From: Arthrobacter sp. FW306-07-I
Lineage (GTDB): Bacteria > Actinomycetota > Actinomycetes > Actinomycetales > Micrococcaceae
Length of the DNA: 64,000 nucleotides
NCBI RefSeq assembly: GCF_021800405.1
Contig: NZ_CP084550.1
Span: forward strand, 1,798,001-1,862,000
Reading direction: 5' to 3'
How positions within the stretch are numbered: the stretch's first letter is position 1; every line of letters begins with the position of its first letter. The notes beneath the pieces are model-generated. The model saw only the letters and a list, made by a program, of their open reading frames with translations. It was not told the DNA's origin and made no database searches. Positions 17,514-30,600 of this stretch are shown one piece after another. The translations under genes were made by a program, and so were the position numbers.

Positions 17514-18866
17514 ATGACAGCTCCAGAACGATTAACAGTCCGCGGGCCGGAAGACATTCTTGGCTTCATTCCACACAGCCTGGGGTACTGGCCGGCTTCC
17601 AGCCTGGTGGCCATGACGCTGCACGGCACTACCCTTGGCGCCACACTGCGGCTTGACCTTCCGACACCTGCAGGGCAGGCCGCTCCTTTCGGGTTCGCCG
17701 ACGCCGTCCGCCGTTACCTTGAGTCGGACCAGGATGCCGACGGCGCGCTGCTGGCCGTCTTCACCAGCGACGCAGGAATGGTCCCGCCGAGTGCCTACGA
17801 CCTCCTGATTTCCACCGTGCAGTGTTCCCTCGAGCAGGCCGGGATGCCGGTGCGTGCTGCCTGGTTCGTGGGCGATGTCTATTGGCGGGATGCCCTGTGC
17901 AGCGACGGTTCGTGTTGTCCGCTGCCGGGGCGGCCCGTGCAGGAGATCAGGGACAGCATGCTGAACGCCGAGATGGTCTACCGCGGCAGCAGCGTGGGGC
18001 CGGCGCCAAGGTCAGGCAGCGTGCCGGAAGCGCCGGTGCCTGCCATGCACCTGGCAGCGGTCCGTGAAGCACAGGCCGGCTGGGAGGAGGAGTTGGGCGG
18101 GCTGTCCCGAAGCCGCGCGCAGTTCTCTGCCGTGCTCGGCTTCTGGCAGATGCTGCTGGACCGGACCCCACCGGTTGCCTGGCTGCCTGATATCGAGCGG
18201 GATGCCTTTCTTCGGGCCACGCTGCTGGTTCCCACGTGGCGGGACGCCGTGATGGTGATGGCTGCGGCGGGCAGGAACGCTGCGGAAGCCGGGGCTGAAC
18301 AGTTCAAGGTATTTGCTGACGGAAATGGCGGGGGCGGTGCCGATGAGGCCGTCGTGTCCCTGCCGGTGCTGCCGCCGAACCCACACCGGGCCTCGGCGGC
18401 GGGCAAACCGGGGGCGGCAGCGGCGGAAGAGGCGGGAGGAAGGGCTCCTGCCCTGGGGCCGCCGCGCCGGACGGGGAACGGGGCCCCTTTACGCTCCGTT
18501 CCTGCCGGGAGTGGCACCCCGGTCGGCCCCGGTCCCGTTCCTGCCGGGTACGGCGAGGTGCTTATGGGCGTGGCGCCGAACGTCCCCGACTGGGAAGGCC
18601 TGGACGCGCTGGACCGGATCCTGGGAAATCTGGCTGTGCTGGGTGGGCAGGCTGCCGCGGCGGCGTTGACCATGCGTGGCTGGGTGGCATGGTGCCGCGG
18701 CCGGGGTTCCTATGCTGCTGCACACCTGGGACAGGCCCTCGAACTTGACCCGGATTACCGGCTTGCGGAACTCCTGCTGGACCTCGTTGGCAGGGGCACG
18801 CTCTGTGGCTGGGCGGCGAGAAAGGAGGCCGCCTGGCAGAAGTTCGGGGAGGACACTGCCGGGTGA
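17514..18866 (+). CDS. DUF4192 protein
   Basis: 450 residues, predicted cytoplasmic. The N-terminal motif RGPEDILGFIPHSLGYWPASSLVAMTL is characteristic of DUF4192, a family found widely in Actinobacteria and without known function. Residues about 270-345 are a low-complexity Ala/Pro/Gly linker that is also very GC-rich; the C-terminal part (LAVLGGQAAAAALTMRGWVAWCRGRGSYA...) resembles a helical repeat. The start at ATG 17514 (MTAPERLTVRG) has GGAG three bases upstream. It lies alone in front of sigA with a 106-base gap to the MFS gene behind it. Confidence 0.85.
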   Translation: MTAPERLTVRGPEDILGFIPHSLGYWPASSLVAMTLHGTTLGATLRLDLPTPAGQAAPFGFADAVRRYLESDQDADGALLAVFTSDAGMVPPSAYDLLISTVQCSLEQAGMPVRAAWFVGDVYWRDALCSDGSCCPLPGRPVQEIRDSMLNAEMVYRGSSVGPAPRSGSVPEAPVPAMHLAAVREAQAGWEEELGGLSRSRAQFSAVLGFWQMLLDRTPPVAWLPDIERDAFLRATLLVPTWRDAVMVMAAAGRNAAEAGAEQFKVFADGNGGGGADEAVVSLPVLPPNPHRASAAGKPGAAAAEEAGGRAPALGPPRRTGNGAPLRSVPAGSGTPVGPGPVPAGYGEVLMGVAPNVPDWEGLDALDRILGNLAVLGGQAAAAALTMRGWVAWCRGRGSYAAAHLGQALELDPDYRLAELLLDLVGRGTLCGWAARKEAAWQKFGEDTAG

Positions 18867-19195
18867 AAGTGGGAGCTGTGAGGGGCGCCCGGCCGGAGTA
18901 AGGAGCGGGATGCGCCGCCCGGCATGGGCAAGACCTTCAGCAGGTGGCCGGACCGGATCGAAGCGGGGGAGGCCGGATCCAGGCAAATCATGAGACAATA
19001 GATGCCGAGACCCGGTTGGGTCCGTGCATCGAGTGCTTGGAATGGGCCCGCAAGGGAACATTACAGCCGCTCCGGGAGTTGTCTTAAGTGACTCTGCCGG
19101 CCGTGGTGGCGCTTGGTTTTCATCACGGACTTGACAGGGTCATAGTGGTGTTGCCCGTATGGTGATTCCACAGACCACCGCTAGAAAGGTTTTCT
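18867..19195 (+). other. 329-base gap before sigA: promoter region and a possible 29-codon ORF
   Basis: No confident gene. A possible 29-codon ORF runs from ATG 19002 to a TGA ending at 19091, with a GACAAT -10-like box at 18994-18999 just before it and a short hairpin (GACCC-GGTT-GGGTC) inside. A TTGACA -35 box lies at 19131-19136, but the best -10 partner (TATGGT, 19158-19163) is 21 bases away, which is too long. The region probably contains one or more sigA promoters. Confidence 0.4.
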
Positions 19196-20503
<1,308 letters not shown>

Positions 20504-20532
20504 GTCCACCGGACTCCACTTACGGGACCCTG

Positions 20533-20585
20533 CAGGGGCCGTGCCGAACCCACCTTCGGGTGGCTCCGGCACGGCCCCTGTTTTT
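20533..20585 (+). terminator. sigA terminator
   Basis: Perfect 14-bp outer stem (CAGGGGCCGTGCCG at 20533-20546 with its complement at 20567-20580), a nested CCACC-TTCG-GGTGG hairpin at its tip, then TTTTT. Classic intrinsic terminator 30 bases past the sigA stop. Confidence 0.95.
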
Positions 20586-20632
20586 CGCTGCTTTTTCGCG
20601 CCGCGAACTTCGCGGTGGCATGTGGTTAAACG

Positions 20633-20669
20633 CCTGCGGGGCCCTTCCGTAGTGGAAGGGCCCCGCAGG
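20633..20669 (-). terminator. Terminator of the DUF7455 gene
   Basis: Perfect 16-bp stem (20633-20648 and 20654-20669) with a 5-base loop, 24 bases past the stop of the reverse-strand gene; GTTT follows on that strand. Confidence 0.85.
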
Positions 20670-20692
20670 GTTCGTTGTTACCGATGCCTCAT

Positions 20693-20914
20693 CTAGTCGA
20701 TTTCCACGGCAGCTTTCTCGTGAAGCTTTCCCGTCTCATCGTGCCAGTCGGAGCTCAACGGCTTGAGCGTCGCCTCGACTGCACGGGCGTGGTGGCCGCA
20801 GAACAGCAGCTCACCGCCGGAGGACTCGAGTACAACCCGCACATATGCCTGGGCTCCGCAACGGTCGCACCGGTCGAGTGCGTTGAGCGTGCGGTCTGCC
20901 ACTGCTGTTGTCAT
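20693..20914 (-). CDS. DUF7455 small zinc-ribbon-like protein
   Basis: 73 residues. A CxxC pair (RCDRCGAQAYVRV, about 16-19) and a second cysteine/histidine group (LFCGHHA, about 38-43) suggest a single bound zinc. It belongs to the actinobacterial DUF7455 family, often found beside sigA or topoisomerase genes; no function is known. ATG at 20914 with a strong AAGGAGG Shine-Dalgarno. Upstream on its strand is an AT-rich stretch with TATATA/TATAGA, a likely -10, overlapped by the palindrome TAGAT-N6-ATCTA (20929-20944). Confidence 0.85.
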   Translation of the reverse strand: MTTAVADRTLNALDRCDRCGAQAYVRVVLESSGGELLFCGHHARAVEATLKPLSSDWHDETGKLHEKAAVEID

Positions 20915-21170
20915 GTCGGCCTCCTTAGTAGATCAGTACATCTATATAACCAGCATTCGTATCCAAACCATCGCAAGGATGGGGCAAGTTCGCTGTGCGC
21001 GTAGCCGCAAGGTTCAATCAAGAATGGGCAAGTTCCGCCCATCACTGGGGCTGGTGGCGTGCCGCACAGCCGCGGGCGGGTGTGGCAGACGGCTCCAGCC
21101 GCCGCAGCCGATTACCCTAGAAGATGCGGTTCCAGCGCCGCGCACACGTCCCTGAAGGAGTTCATCACCA

Positions 21171-23279
<2,109 letters not shown>

Positions 23280-23384
23280 CAGCGGCGTACGGCCTCGCAA
23301 TTGGGGGCAGGGCGGCTGGCACCTGGCTGGGAAGGCGCCGGAGGGTACCGCGGGGCCCGCTGGACAGGGCCCGACGGCGGCTGG

Positions 23385-24374
23385 TCAGCCGAGCAGTCCG
23401 GGAACCAGCAGAAGTGCGGTGGGCAGCGCGAGCAGCAGGACGCTGCCTGCCATGACGGCGCTGCGGACGGCGGAAGGAAGCGGAGGCTGGGGCGTCAGCA
23501 GGCGGCTGACCCGGGAAGCTGCGGTACGGACAGCGTCCGAGCCGGCTCCGCCTGATGCTGACTCAAGCCCGGACAGGGCCAGCGTGGGCGAGGAGGGCCG
23601 GACACCGGCGCCGGCCTCCGCGGCTGAACCGCTGGCCACGATGGCGATGGCCTTGATGAGGGTGGCTTTGCTCTCGGTCCGCAGGGCCACGTCATCGGCC
23701 AGCATCTCGATGAGGGAGTTCACGGACTCCTGGGCAAGCCGGGTGGTGGGCAGCCACGGGAGGGCCTGCCGCCACGCGGCGAAGGCCCAGAGCAGGAGGT
23801 GGTGCCGCTGGTTGAGGTGGGCGTTCTCGTGAATCAGCACCGCCCGAAGCTCTGCCGGTTCGAGCGCCGCCATCAGGCCGTCCGATAGCACCGTCACCGA
23901 ACGCGCGCCGCCCGGAAGGCAGTACGCCACGGGTGAGTCGTGGCTGATGACCAGGGTTCCGGCGTCCTGGCCGGAGGGTGACGCCAGCAGGGCCAGCATT
24001 TCGCGGTGCCGCCGCCGCTGGCGCTGGATTTTGTAGTACGTCAGCAGCAGGGTGAACACCAGATGGACGGAGAGCAGGGCAGCAGCGGACAGGGCAAAGA
24101 TGTGCCAGAACCCCAGCGCGGTGGTGGGCGCGTTGAAAAATACCATGCCGGCGAGGCCGCGGAGGCCTGCAATCAGGTTGTCTCCAATAGGTTCCAGGCC
24201 GTAGACCAGCATGGCGCCGATCATTGACAACCCACCTGCAAGCGCGATCGCCTGCCACAACAGCATGGCCGTGAACGGCGACCTGGCCGGCCACTGGGCC
24301 CGGGACAGGAGGATCGGCACCGGCCACGCCAGGATTATCGCAAGGACCGCCAGCAGGTATGAGGCCCAGAACAT
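23385..24374 (-). CDS. M56 membrane metalloprotease (BlaR1/MecR1-like)
   Basis: 329 residues with three or four N-terminal membrane helices (about 2-22, 34-58, 72-80 and 90-113), a cytoplasmic/peripheral zinc-protease part with H182-E-N-A-H186 (an HExxH motif), and a C-terminal helix (about 304-326). It has no penicillin-binding sensor domain, unlike full BlaR1. M56 proteins cleave or inactivate the partner BlaI repressor after a signal. The partner gene lies six bases upstream, so the two form an operon facing cydA. M. tuberculosis Rv1846c-Rv1845c (BlaI-BlaR type) is organised the same way, and BlaI there is reported to control respiration-linked genes. Confidence 0.88.
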   Translation of the reverse strand: MFWASYLLAVLAIILAWPVPILLSRAQWPARSPFTAMLLWQAIALAGGLSMIGAMLVYGLEPIGDNLIAGLRGLAGMVFFNAPTTALGFWHIFALSAAALLSVHLVFTLLLTYYKIQRQRRRHREMLALLASPSGQDAGTLVISHDSPVAYCLPGGARSVTVLSDGLMAALEPAELRAVLIHENAHLNQRHHLLLWAFAAWRQALPWLPTTRLAQESVNSLIEMLADDVALRTESKATLIKAIAIVASGSAAEAGAGVRPSSPTLALSGLESASGGAGSDAVRTAASRVSRLLTPQPPLPSAVRSAVMAGSVLLLALPTALLLVPGLLG

Positions 24375-24380
24375 GGTGTG

Positions 24381-24764
24381 CTAGACGCGGCCCAGCAGTT
24401 TGCGCAGCGTCTCGGCTTCACCTTCGGACACCGACCCGATGAAGCGGGCCAGGACGGCCTCGCGGTCCGGTGCTGACCCGAGGACCTCATGCATGAGTTC
24501 CGCGGTGTGGTCTGCGCGGCTGGACACCGCCTGGTAGCGGTGGGGACGGGTGCCGCGTTCGCGTTCCACCAGCCCCTTCTTCTCCAGGCGTGAAAGTACG
24601 GTCAGTACCGTTGTGACGGCCAGTTCCTTGCCTTCATGGCCCGGCCCGCCCTGTGCCGCCGACGTGCGCGCCAACTGGTCCCTCAGGGTATTGGCCGTAG
24701 CCGCTTCCTGGCCCGCCCAGAGCAGGTCCATGACCGCCCGTTCCAGTTCACCAAGACTAGCCAT
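24381..24764 (-). CDS. blaI: BlaI/MecI-family transcriptional repressor
   Basis: 127 residues. Winged helix-turn-helix DNA-binding domain (about 1-80; LGELERAVMDLLWAGQEAATANTLRD, then TTVLTVLSRLEKKGLVERERGTRPHRY) followed by a helical dimerisation part. BlaI proteins bind dyad operators and leave DNA when cut by their M56 partner. ATG 24764 follows AAAGGA. A perfect palindrome at 24865-24883 lies in its own promoter region and two more lie before cydA, so it probably represses itself and the cyd operon. Binding is inferred from position and symmetry. Confidence 0.9.
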   Translation of the reverse strand: MASLGELERAVMDLLWAGQEAATANTLRDQLARTSAAQGGPGHEGKELAVTTVLTVLSRLEKKGLVERERGTRPHRYQAVSSRADHTAELMHEVLGSAPDREAVLARFIGSVSEGEAETLRKLLGRV

Positions 24765-24864
24765 TTCACTTTTCCTTTATTTCCCCGCGCCGCGCACTTT
24801 CGGTGCACGGTTACGTCCCACTGTTGTTCAACTACAGAACTAATTTACCCCGAAACCGGCCAAC

Positions 24865-24883
24865 GTTCTACATGGAGTAGAAC
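24865..24883. promoter_or_regulatory. Candidate BlaI operator 1 (blaI promoter)
   Basis: Perfect dyad GTTCTAC-ATGGA-GTAGAAC, about 100 bases before the blaI start. On the reverse strand it overlaps the -35 position of a possible blaI promoter whose -10 would be TAAATT, 18 bases further on. Confidence 0.65.
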
Positions 24884-24954
24884 ATCTGGCGCGGCGTGGC
24901 CCGACGCGGGATGCTAGGGGAGGGCGGGAGGGTTTTCATCCGCCGTCAAGGATG

Positions 24955-24971
24955 TTCTACACTTTGTAGAA
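24955..24971. promoter_or_regulatory. Candidate BlaI operator 2 (cydA promoter)
   Basis: Perfect dyad TTCTAC-ACTTT-GTAGAA, centred 62 bases before the cydA ATG. Same consensus as operators 1 and 3; its centre is 24 bases from that of operator 3, just over two helical turns. Confidence 0.65.
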
Positions 24972-24978
24972 GTTGGAG

Positions 24979-24995
24979 TTCTACGAAGCGTAGAA
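24979..24995. promoter_or_regulatory. Candidate BlaI operator 3 (cydA promoter)
   Basis: Perfect dyad TTCTAC-GAAGC-GTAGAA, centred 38 bases before the cydA ATG, at or near the expected transcription start. No clear -10/-35 pair can be named in this stretch. Confidence 0.65.
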
Positions 24996-25024
24996 AACTG
25001 CATCGGCTAACAGTAGGGACCGCC

Positions 25025-26629
25025 ATGGACGCCTTGGAAATCGCACGCTGGCAATTCGGAATCACCACCGTCTACCACTTCATGATGGTGCCGCTGACCA
25101 TCGGCCTGGGCCTCGTGGTGGCCGTCATCCAGACAGCCTGGTACCGCACCGGCAAGCCCGAATACCTGCGCATGACCAAGTTCTGGGGAAAGCTGTTCCT
25201 CATCAACTTCATCATGGGCGTGGCCACGGGCATCGTGCAGGAGTTCCAGTTCGGCATGGCCTGGAGCGAGTACAGCCGCTTCGTGGGGGATGTGTTCGGG
25301 GCGCCCCTGGCCCTGGAAGCGCTCCTGGCCTTCTTCGTGGAGTCCACCTTCCTCGGCCTGTGGATCTTCGGCTGGAAGCAGCTCAAGCCGGCCATCCACC
25401 TGGCCTGCCTCTGGGTGGCCGTCATCGGATCAGCACTCTCCGCCTACTTCATCATCGTGGCGAACAGCTGGATGCAGCACCCGGTAGGGGTGGAAATGAT
25501 CAACGGCCGGCCCGTCATGACCGACGCCTGGGCCGTCTTCACCAACAACACCGCGCTTGTGGCCGTTCCGCACACCCTGTTCGGCGCCCTCGCCGTGGCA
25601 GGCGGCTTCCTCCTGGGCATCGCCTGGTACCACCTGTGGCGGCGGCGGCACGACGGCGTTGACACCGTGGGTGCAGACGGCCGGGTGATCCCCGGTGAAG
25701 ACGTCCGCATTCCCGGCCGCGACCGCGCCGATCACAACGTCTGGATCCGTTCCCTGCGCATCGGTGCCGTGGTCGCCATGATCTCGTTCGCCGGCACCGC
25801 CGTCACCGGCGACCTCCAGGGCAAGCTGATGTTCCAGCAGCAGCCCATGAAGATGGCCGCGGCGGAGGCCGCCTGCCACGACGGTACCGGCTTCTCCGTC
25901 CTGAGCGTCGGGAACGTCGGCTCCAGGAACTGCGACGACGTGGTGGCCGTAATCGAGGTTCCGGGCATCCTGTCCTTCCTGGCCAAGGGCGACTTCACCA
26001 CCGAGGTCAAGGGCGTCAACACCCTGCTGCCGGAGTACCAGGCCAATTACGGAACCCACCTGCCGGACAACCCGATCTACGGCGAGCGCGCAGGCCAGGA
26101 AATCCAGTACGTCCCTGTCATGGAAGTCACCTACTGGGGCTTCCGGATGATGATCGGCTTTGGCGGCCTCGCCGCCCTGGCAGCACTGGTGGCCCTCTGG
26201 CTCACCCGCAAGGGGACCGTGCCGGAATCCCGGTGGCTCATGCGTCTGGCAGTCTTCGGCATCCTGGCCCCCTTCGGCGCCAATGCCGCCGGCTGGATCT
26301 TCACCGAGATGGGCCGCCAGCCCTTCGTCGTGGCGCCCAACCCGGACCCCAGCGGAATCGACCAGGTGTTCATGTTCACCGCCGCCGCCGTATCCCCGGG
26401 TGTCTCCGCAGGGGAACTCATTGCCTCGCTGGTGGCACTGACCGCCGTGTACGCCGTCCTGCTGGTGGTGGAAGTCAAGCTGCTGGTCAAGTACATCCGC
26501 GGGGGTGTGGTGTCCGCGATGCCGGAACTCGGCCACGCACCGGCGGACGAGAACGAGGACGAAACACCCGGTTCCGGCGGCAACACCGGGCCCAAACCTG
26601 CCGACGACGTCCTGGCCTTCGCCTACTAG
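25025..26629 (+). CDS. cydA: Cytochrome bd ubiquinol/menaquinol oxidase subunit I
   Basis: 534 residues, nine or so membrane helices. Subunit I of the high-affinity bd oxidase carries the haems and the quinol site. Visible ligands: H18 in TTVYHFMMV (haem of the bd site), H183 in VPHTLFG and M375 or M376 in FRMMIG (haem b558), and the GRQPF motif near 429. The quinol loop is short, as in most non-enteric enzymes. The start is ATG 25025 (MDALEIARWQFG) with TAGGGA upstream; the open frame back to 24896 runs through the operators and is not coding. First gene of cydA-cydB-cydDC, controlled by the divergent BlaI-type operators (inference). Confidence 0.96.
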   Translation: MDALEIARWQFGITTVYHFMMVPLTIGLGLVVAVIQTAWYRTGKPEYLRMTKFWGKLFLINFIMGVATGIVQEFQFGMAWSEYSRFVGDVFGAPLALEALLAFFVESTFLGLWIFGWKQLKPAIHLACLWVAVIGSALSAYFIIVANSWMQHPVGVEMINGRPVMTDAWAVFTNNTALVAVPHTLFGALAVAGGFLLGIAWYHLWRRRHDGVDTVGADGRVIPGEDVRIPGRDRADHNVWIRSLRIGAVVAMISFAGTAVTGDLQGKLMFQQQPMKMAAAEAACHDGTGFSVLSVGNVGSRNCDDVVAVIEVPGILSFLAKGDFTTEVKGVNTLLPEYQANYGTHLPDNPIYGERAGQEIQYVPVMEVTYWGFRMMIGFGGLAALAALVALWLTRKGTVPESRWLMRLAVFGILAPFGANAAGWIFTEMGRQPFVVAPNPDPSGIDQVFMFTAAAVSPGVSAGELIASLVALTAVYAVLLVVEVKLLVKYIRGGVVSAMPELGHAPADENEDETPGSGGNTGPKPADDVLAFAY

Positions 26630-26644
26630 CAGAGGAAACAAACA

Positions 26645-27694
26645 ATGGAACTGCTTCCCACCATATGGTTCATCGCCATCGCGGTGCTGTGGACCGGCTA
26701 CCTCTTCCTGGAAGGCTTCGACCTGGGGGTCGGGATGCTGATGAAGCTCTTCGCCCGCAACAACACCGAGCGCCGGGTACTGCTGAACACCATCGGGCCT
26801 GTGTGGGACGGCAACGAGGTGTGGCTGCTGACCGCCGGCGGCGCCACCTTCGCCGCCTTTCCCCTCTGGTACGCCTCGCTGTTCTCCGCGCTCTACCTCC
26901 CCCTCCTGGTGGTGCTGCTGGCCCTGATCTTCCGGGCGGTCGCATTCGAATACCGGGGCAAAGTGGACACGGACAGCTGGCGGAACCGCTGGGACTGGGC
27001 CATCGCGCTGGGCTCCTTCTTCGCGGCGTTCGGCGTGGGCGCCGCCCTGGCCCTCACCACCACCGGGCTTCCGCTGAATGCCAACGGCGACCGGGAAGGC
27101 GGCCCCATGGCCTGGTTCAGCGGCTACGCCCTGCTGGGCGGCCTTGCCGTCGTGGGCTTCTCACTCCTCCATGCCCTGGCCTTCCTGGCCCTCAAGACCG
27201 ACGGCGACGTCCGCCACCGTGCCCGCCGGTGGTTCGTGCGGCTGCTGCCGGTCCTGCTCCTGCCCATCGCCGCATGGGCCCTTGCCATCCAGTTCCTGGA
27301 CGGCAAGCCGTGGACCTGGGCCGCCGTCGTACTGGCCGTTGGCGCTGCCGCCACCGCCTGGCTGCTGGCCCGGAACGGCTCCGAGGGCAGGGCCTTCCTG
27401 GCCCTTGGCGCCTTCCTGATCCTGGGCACCGCATCCATCTTCGGGGCCGTGTTCCCGGTGGTGCTGCCCTCCACGCTGGACAGCGCCTTTGACCTCACCA
27501 TCTCCAACGCTTCATCCTCGGACTACACCCTGGGGCTGATGAGCATTGTGGCGGCCTTTGGGCTTCCCCTGGTGATCGCCTACCAGGCCTGGACCTACTG
27601 GGTGTTCCGCCGCCGCGTCAGCGCTGCGCACATTCCCGAAGCCCACAGCTTCCTCCCTGCCATCGCCGCCAAAGCCTTCACCACCAAGGGCTGA
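26645..27694 (+). CDS. cydB: Cytochrome bd oxidase subunit II
   Basis: 349 residues, about eight or nine membrane helices. The N-terminus ([23 protein letters not shown], about 8-30) is the family signature, followed by [20 protein letters not shown]. It completes the bd oxidase with CydA. The start codon follows AGAGGAAA, and the gene begins 15 bases after cydA, so the two are co-transcribed. The C-terminal [13 protein letters not shown] segment ends the last helix. Confidence 0.96.
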   Translation: MELLPTIWFIAIAVLWTGYLFLEGFDLGVGMLMKLFARNNTERRVLLNTIGPVWDGNEVWLLTAGGATFAAFPLWYASLFSALYLPLLVVLLALIFRAVAFEYRGKVDTDSWRNRWDWAIALGSFFAAFGVGAALALTTTGLPLNANGDREGGPMAWFSGYALLGGLAVVGFSLLHALAFLALKTDGDVRHRARRWFVRLLPVLLLPIAAWALAIQFLDGKPWTWAAVVLAVGAAATAWLLARNGSEGRAFLALGAFLILGTASIFGAVFPVVLPSTLDSAFDLTISNASSSDYTLGLMSIVAAFGLPLVIAYQAWTYWVFRRRVSAAHIPEAHSFLPAIAAKAFTTKG

Positions 27695-27695
27695 C

Positions 27696-30600
27696 GTGCG
27701 GCCAACCTTCCCCACAGGCCCGGCCACCCGGTCCGCAATCTACTGGCTGGGACTGCTGGCCGCGCTCAAGGCCCTGTCCCTGATCCTCATCGGCCAGGCG
27801 GTGGCCTCCGTCCTGGCCGGCCTCGCCGAGGGGAACGAGGCCTGGGCACAGCAGCTCACTCCAGGTGCCGTCGGCGTCGTCCTCCGCTCCCTGACCGTCT
27901 GGGGGCAGGCCGTCGCCGCCCGCCGCGCAGCCCTGGGGGTCAAGGAGGAGCTTCGCGCCGAACTGTTGGAGCGGGCCTTGCGAAGCGGGGTGCGGGGAAC
28001 CGGTCCCGGCGACGGCGGCCTGGCCGTCCTGGCCACCCGCGGCCTGGATGCGCTGGACAGCTACTACACCCAGTTCCTCCCGGCGCTGGTCAACTGCGCC
28101 GCCGTTCCGCTGTTGCTCGGGGCCCGGATCCTCTTCGCAGACTGGGTCAGCGCGCTGGTCATCGTGCTGACGGTCCCGTTGATCCCGGTGTTCATGGTGC
28201 TGATCGGCCGCTACACCGAAGACAACGTGCGGCAGGCCCAGGCCTCGCTGGCGCGGCTGTCCGGCCACATGCTGGAGCTCGCCAAGGGCCTGCCGGTCCT
28301 GGTGGGACTGGGCCGGGCCACCGCGCAGCGCAAGGCCCTGGAGGAGATCTCCGAGGAATACCGCTCGCGCACCATGGGCACCCTCCGGACCGCGTTCCTG
28401 TCCGCCCTGGCCCTGGAACTCATCGCCACCATCTCGGTGGCCGTGGTGGCGGTCTTCATTGGCGTCCGGCTGGTCCACGGCGGCATGCCGCTGGAGGCGG
28501 GCCTGCTGGCACTCCTCCTGGCCCCGGACTGCTACCTTCCGCTGCGGGAACTGGGCACCGCCCACCACGCCAGCGACGACGGCCGGGTGGCGCTCGCGGA
28601 AACAGCCGCCGTGACGGATGCGCCTGAACCGGCGCCGTTGCCGGCCGCCAAGGCCGGCAGGCCGGGCGCGCCGCTGGAGGTCACCGCCCTCACGGTGACC
28701 TATCCCGGGCGGTCCGGAGCCGCCGTCGGACCCCTCTCCTTCACCGCACCCCAGGACAGGATCACCGCCCTGGACGGGCCCAGCGGCGCCGGCAAGAGCA
28801 CTGTCCTGGGTGTACTGGCCGGCACCATCGGCAACGGCGGCGAACCGGATGCGGCAGGAACCAGCATTACCGGGTACATCAACGGCCTGGACCGTGGCGC
28901 CGTGGCCTGGGTGCCGCAGCATCCGGTCATGGTCGCCGGAAAGGTCCTGGACGAGGTGCTGCTGTACCTCTCACCGGACGCCAGGCACGGCCCGGACCGG
29001 TTCACGGCCGAAAGCGCCGCCCGCGGCTGCCTGGAACGCGCAGGAGCCGGCCACCTCGCCGGGAAGCACCAGGCGGAGCTGAGCCCGGGTGAGCTGCGGC
29101 GCGTGGCACTGGCCCGAGGCCTGGCCCGGATCGACGCTGGTGCCACCCTCCTGCTGCTGGACGAGCCCACGGCGCACCTGGACGACGCCTCGGCCGTCAT
29201 CGTCGAGAACGCCATCCGGCGGCTCCGCGGCGAGGTCACCGTGATCCTGGTGGCCCACAACCAGCGCACCCGGCAGCTGGCAGACGTCCTGGTGCCGGTC
29301 GGCCCTGCCGGTACGACACCGGAGGTACCGCATGCCGGCATTTCCGCGCTCCTGGCAGACAACGCCGGCACCGCCGGCAGCACAAGGTCGAATGGCACGC
29401 CCGCCACAGACACCGGCGTCGACGGCGGAACGGACGCCAGGCGCGTCAGGCCCGTCCGCCCCGCCCGGAGTGCCGCTCCTAGTGCCGATCCCCGGGCCGC
29501 CCGCCTCCTGGCCGCGCTCCTGGCACCGGTCCGGGGCAAGTTCGCGGCGGCGGCCTTCGTCGGCACCCTGGCGGCCGTCTTCGCCGTCGCGCTTTCCGGC
29601 CTGTCTGGCTGGCTCATCATCCGGGCCAGCGAGCAGCCGCCCATCCTCTACCTCCTGACGGCCATTGTCGGCGTCCGGTTCTTTGGCATCGGCCGCGCCG
29701 TGTTCCGCTATTGGGAGCGGCTGCTGCTGCACGATGCCGTGTTCGCCGCCCTGACCCGCCTGCGCGGACGGCTGTGGGAGTCCCTGAGCCGCAGGGCGCT
29801 GTCGCTGCGCCGGCTCCTGCAGGGCGGCAACGTGCTGGGTACGGTGATCGACGACGTCGACACCGTCCGCGACCTCCTGCCGCGCGTGGTCCTGCCGCCG
29901 GTCACGGCGCTTGCGGTGTCCGTCCTTGCCGTGGCCGCCACCGGAACCTTGGTGCCGGCCGCCCTTCCCGCAGTGGTTGGGGCTGCGGTCAGTGGCCTGC
30001 TGCTGGCGCCCGCAGCCGCCCTGTGGGGTGACCGGAAGTCCGCCAGTGCCGAGCAGGCCCTGCGCTCCGGCGTCCTGCGCCGCGTCACGGCAGCCCTGGA
30101 CGCACGGGCCGAACTGCACGCCAACGGTGTGGCGCCCCGCGTCCTTGACGCATTGCTGGCCGAGGACCGGGACGCCACCCGCGCCTCCCAGCGGTCCGCC
30201 TGGGCCGACGGGCTGGGACACGCCGTCGCCACGGCCGCCTGCGGTGCTGCCGCGTTGGCTGCAGCCTGGCTGGCCGGGCCCGAAGTCCTTGCAGCCAGGG
30301 TTGCCCCGGCCATCGCGGCCGTGGTGGTCCTCCTGCTGCTGGCGCTGGTGGAACCCTTCGCAGCAATGACGACGGCGGTGCGCCAGTTCCCGGCGCTCCG
30401 TGCCGTCATGCGCCGGGTGGGGGAGTCGGGGGCGCTTGAAGAAGGCGGCGACGCGTCCGACGGGTTGCAGCCCGTTCCCGCCAGGGCCGGCGGTGCGCCA
30501 GGCATCGAACTGGTGGACCTGGCTGCGGCCTGGCCGGGTGGCTCCCCGGTCTTCTCGGGCGTGGATGCGGAGGCAGCACCCGGGCGCTGGCTGGCGGTCA

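Noticed and set aside
26233..27492. Long + strand frame overlapping cydA and cydB
   Set aside because: Arg/Pro-rich out-of-frame translation of two clear membrane protein genes.
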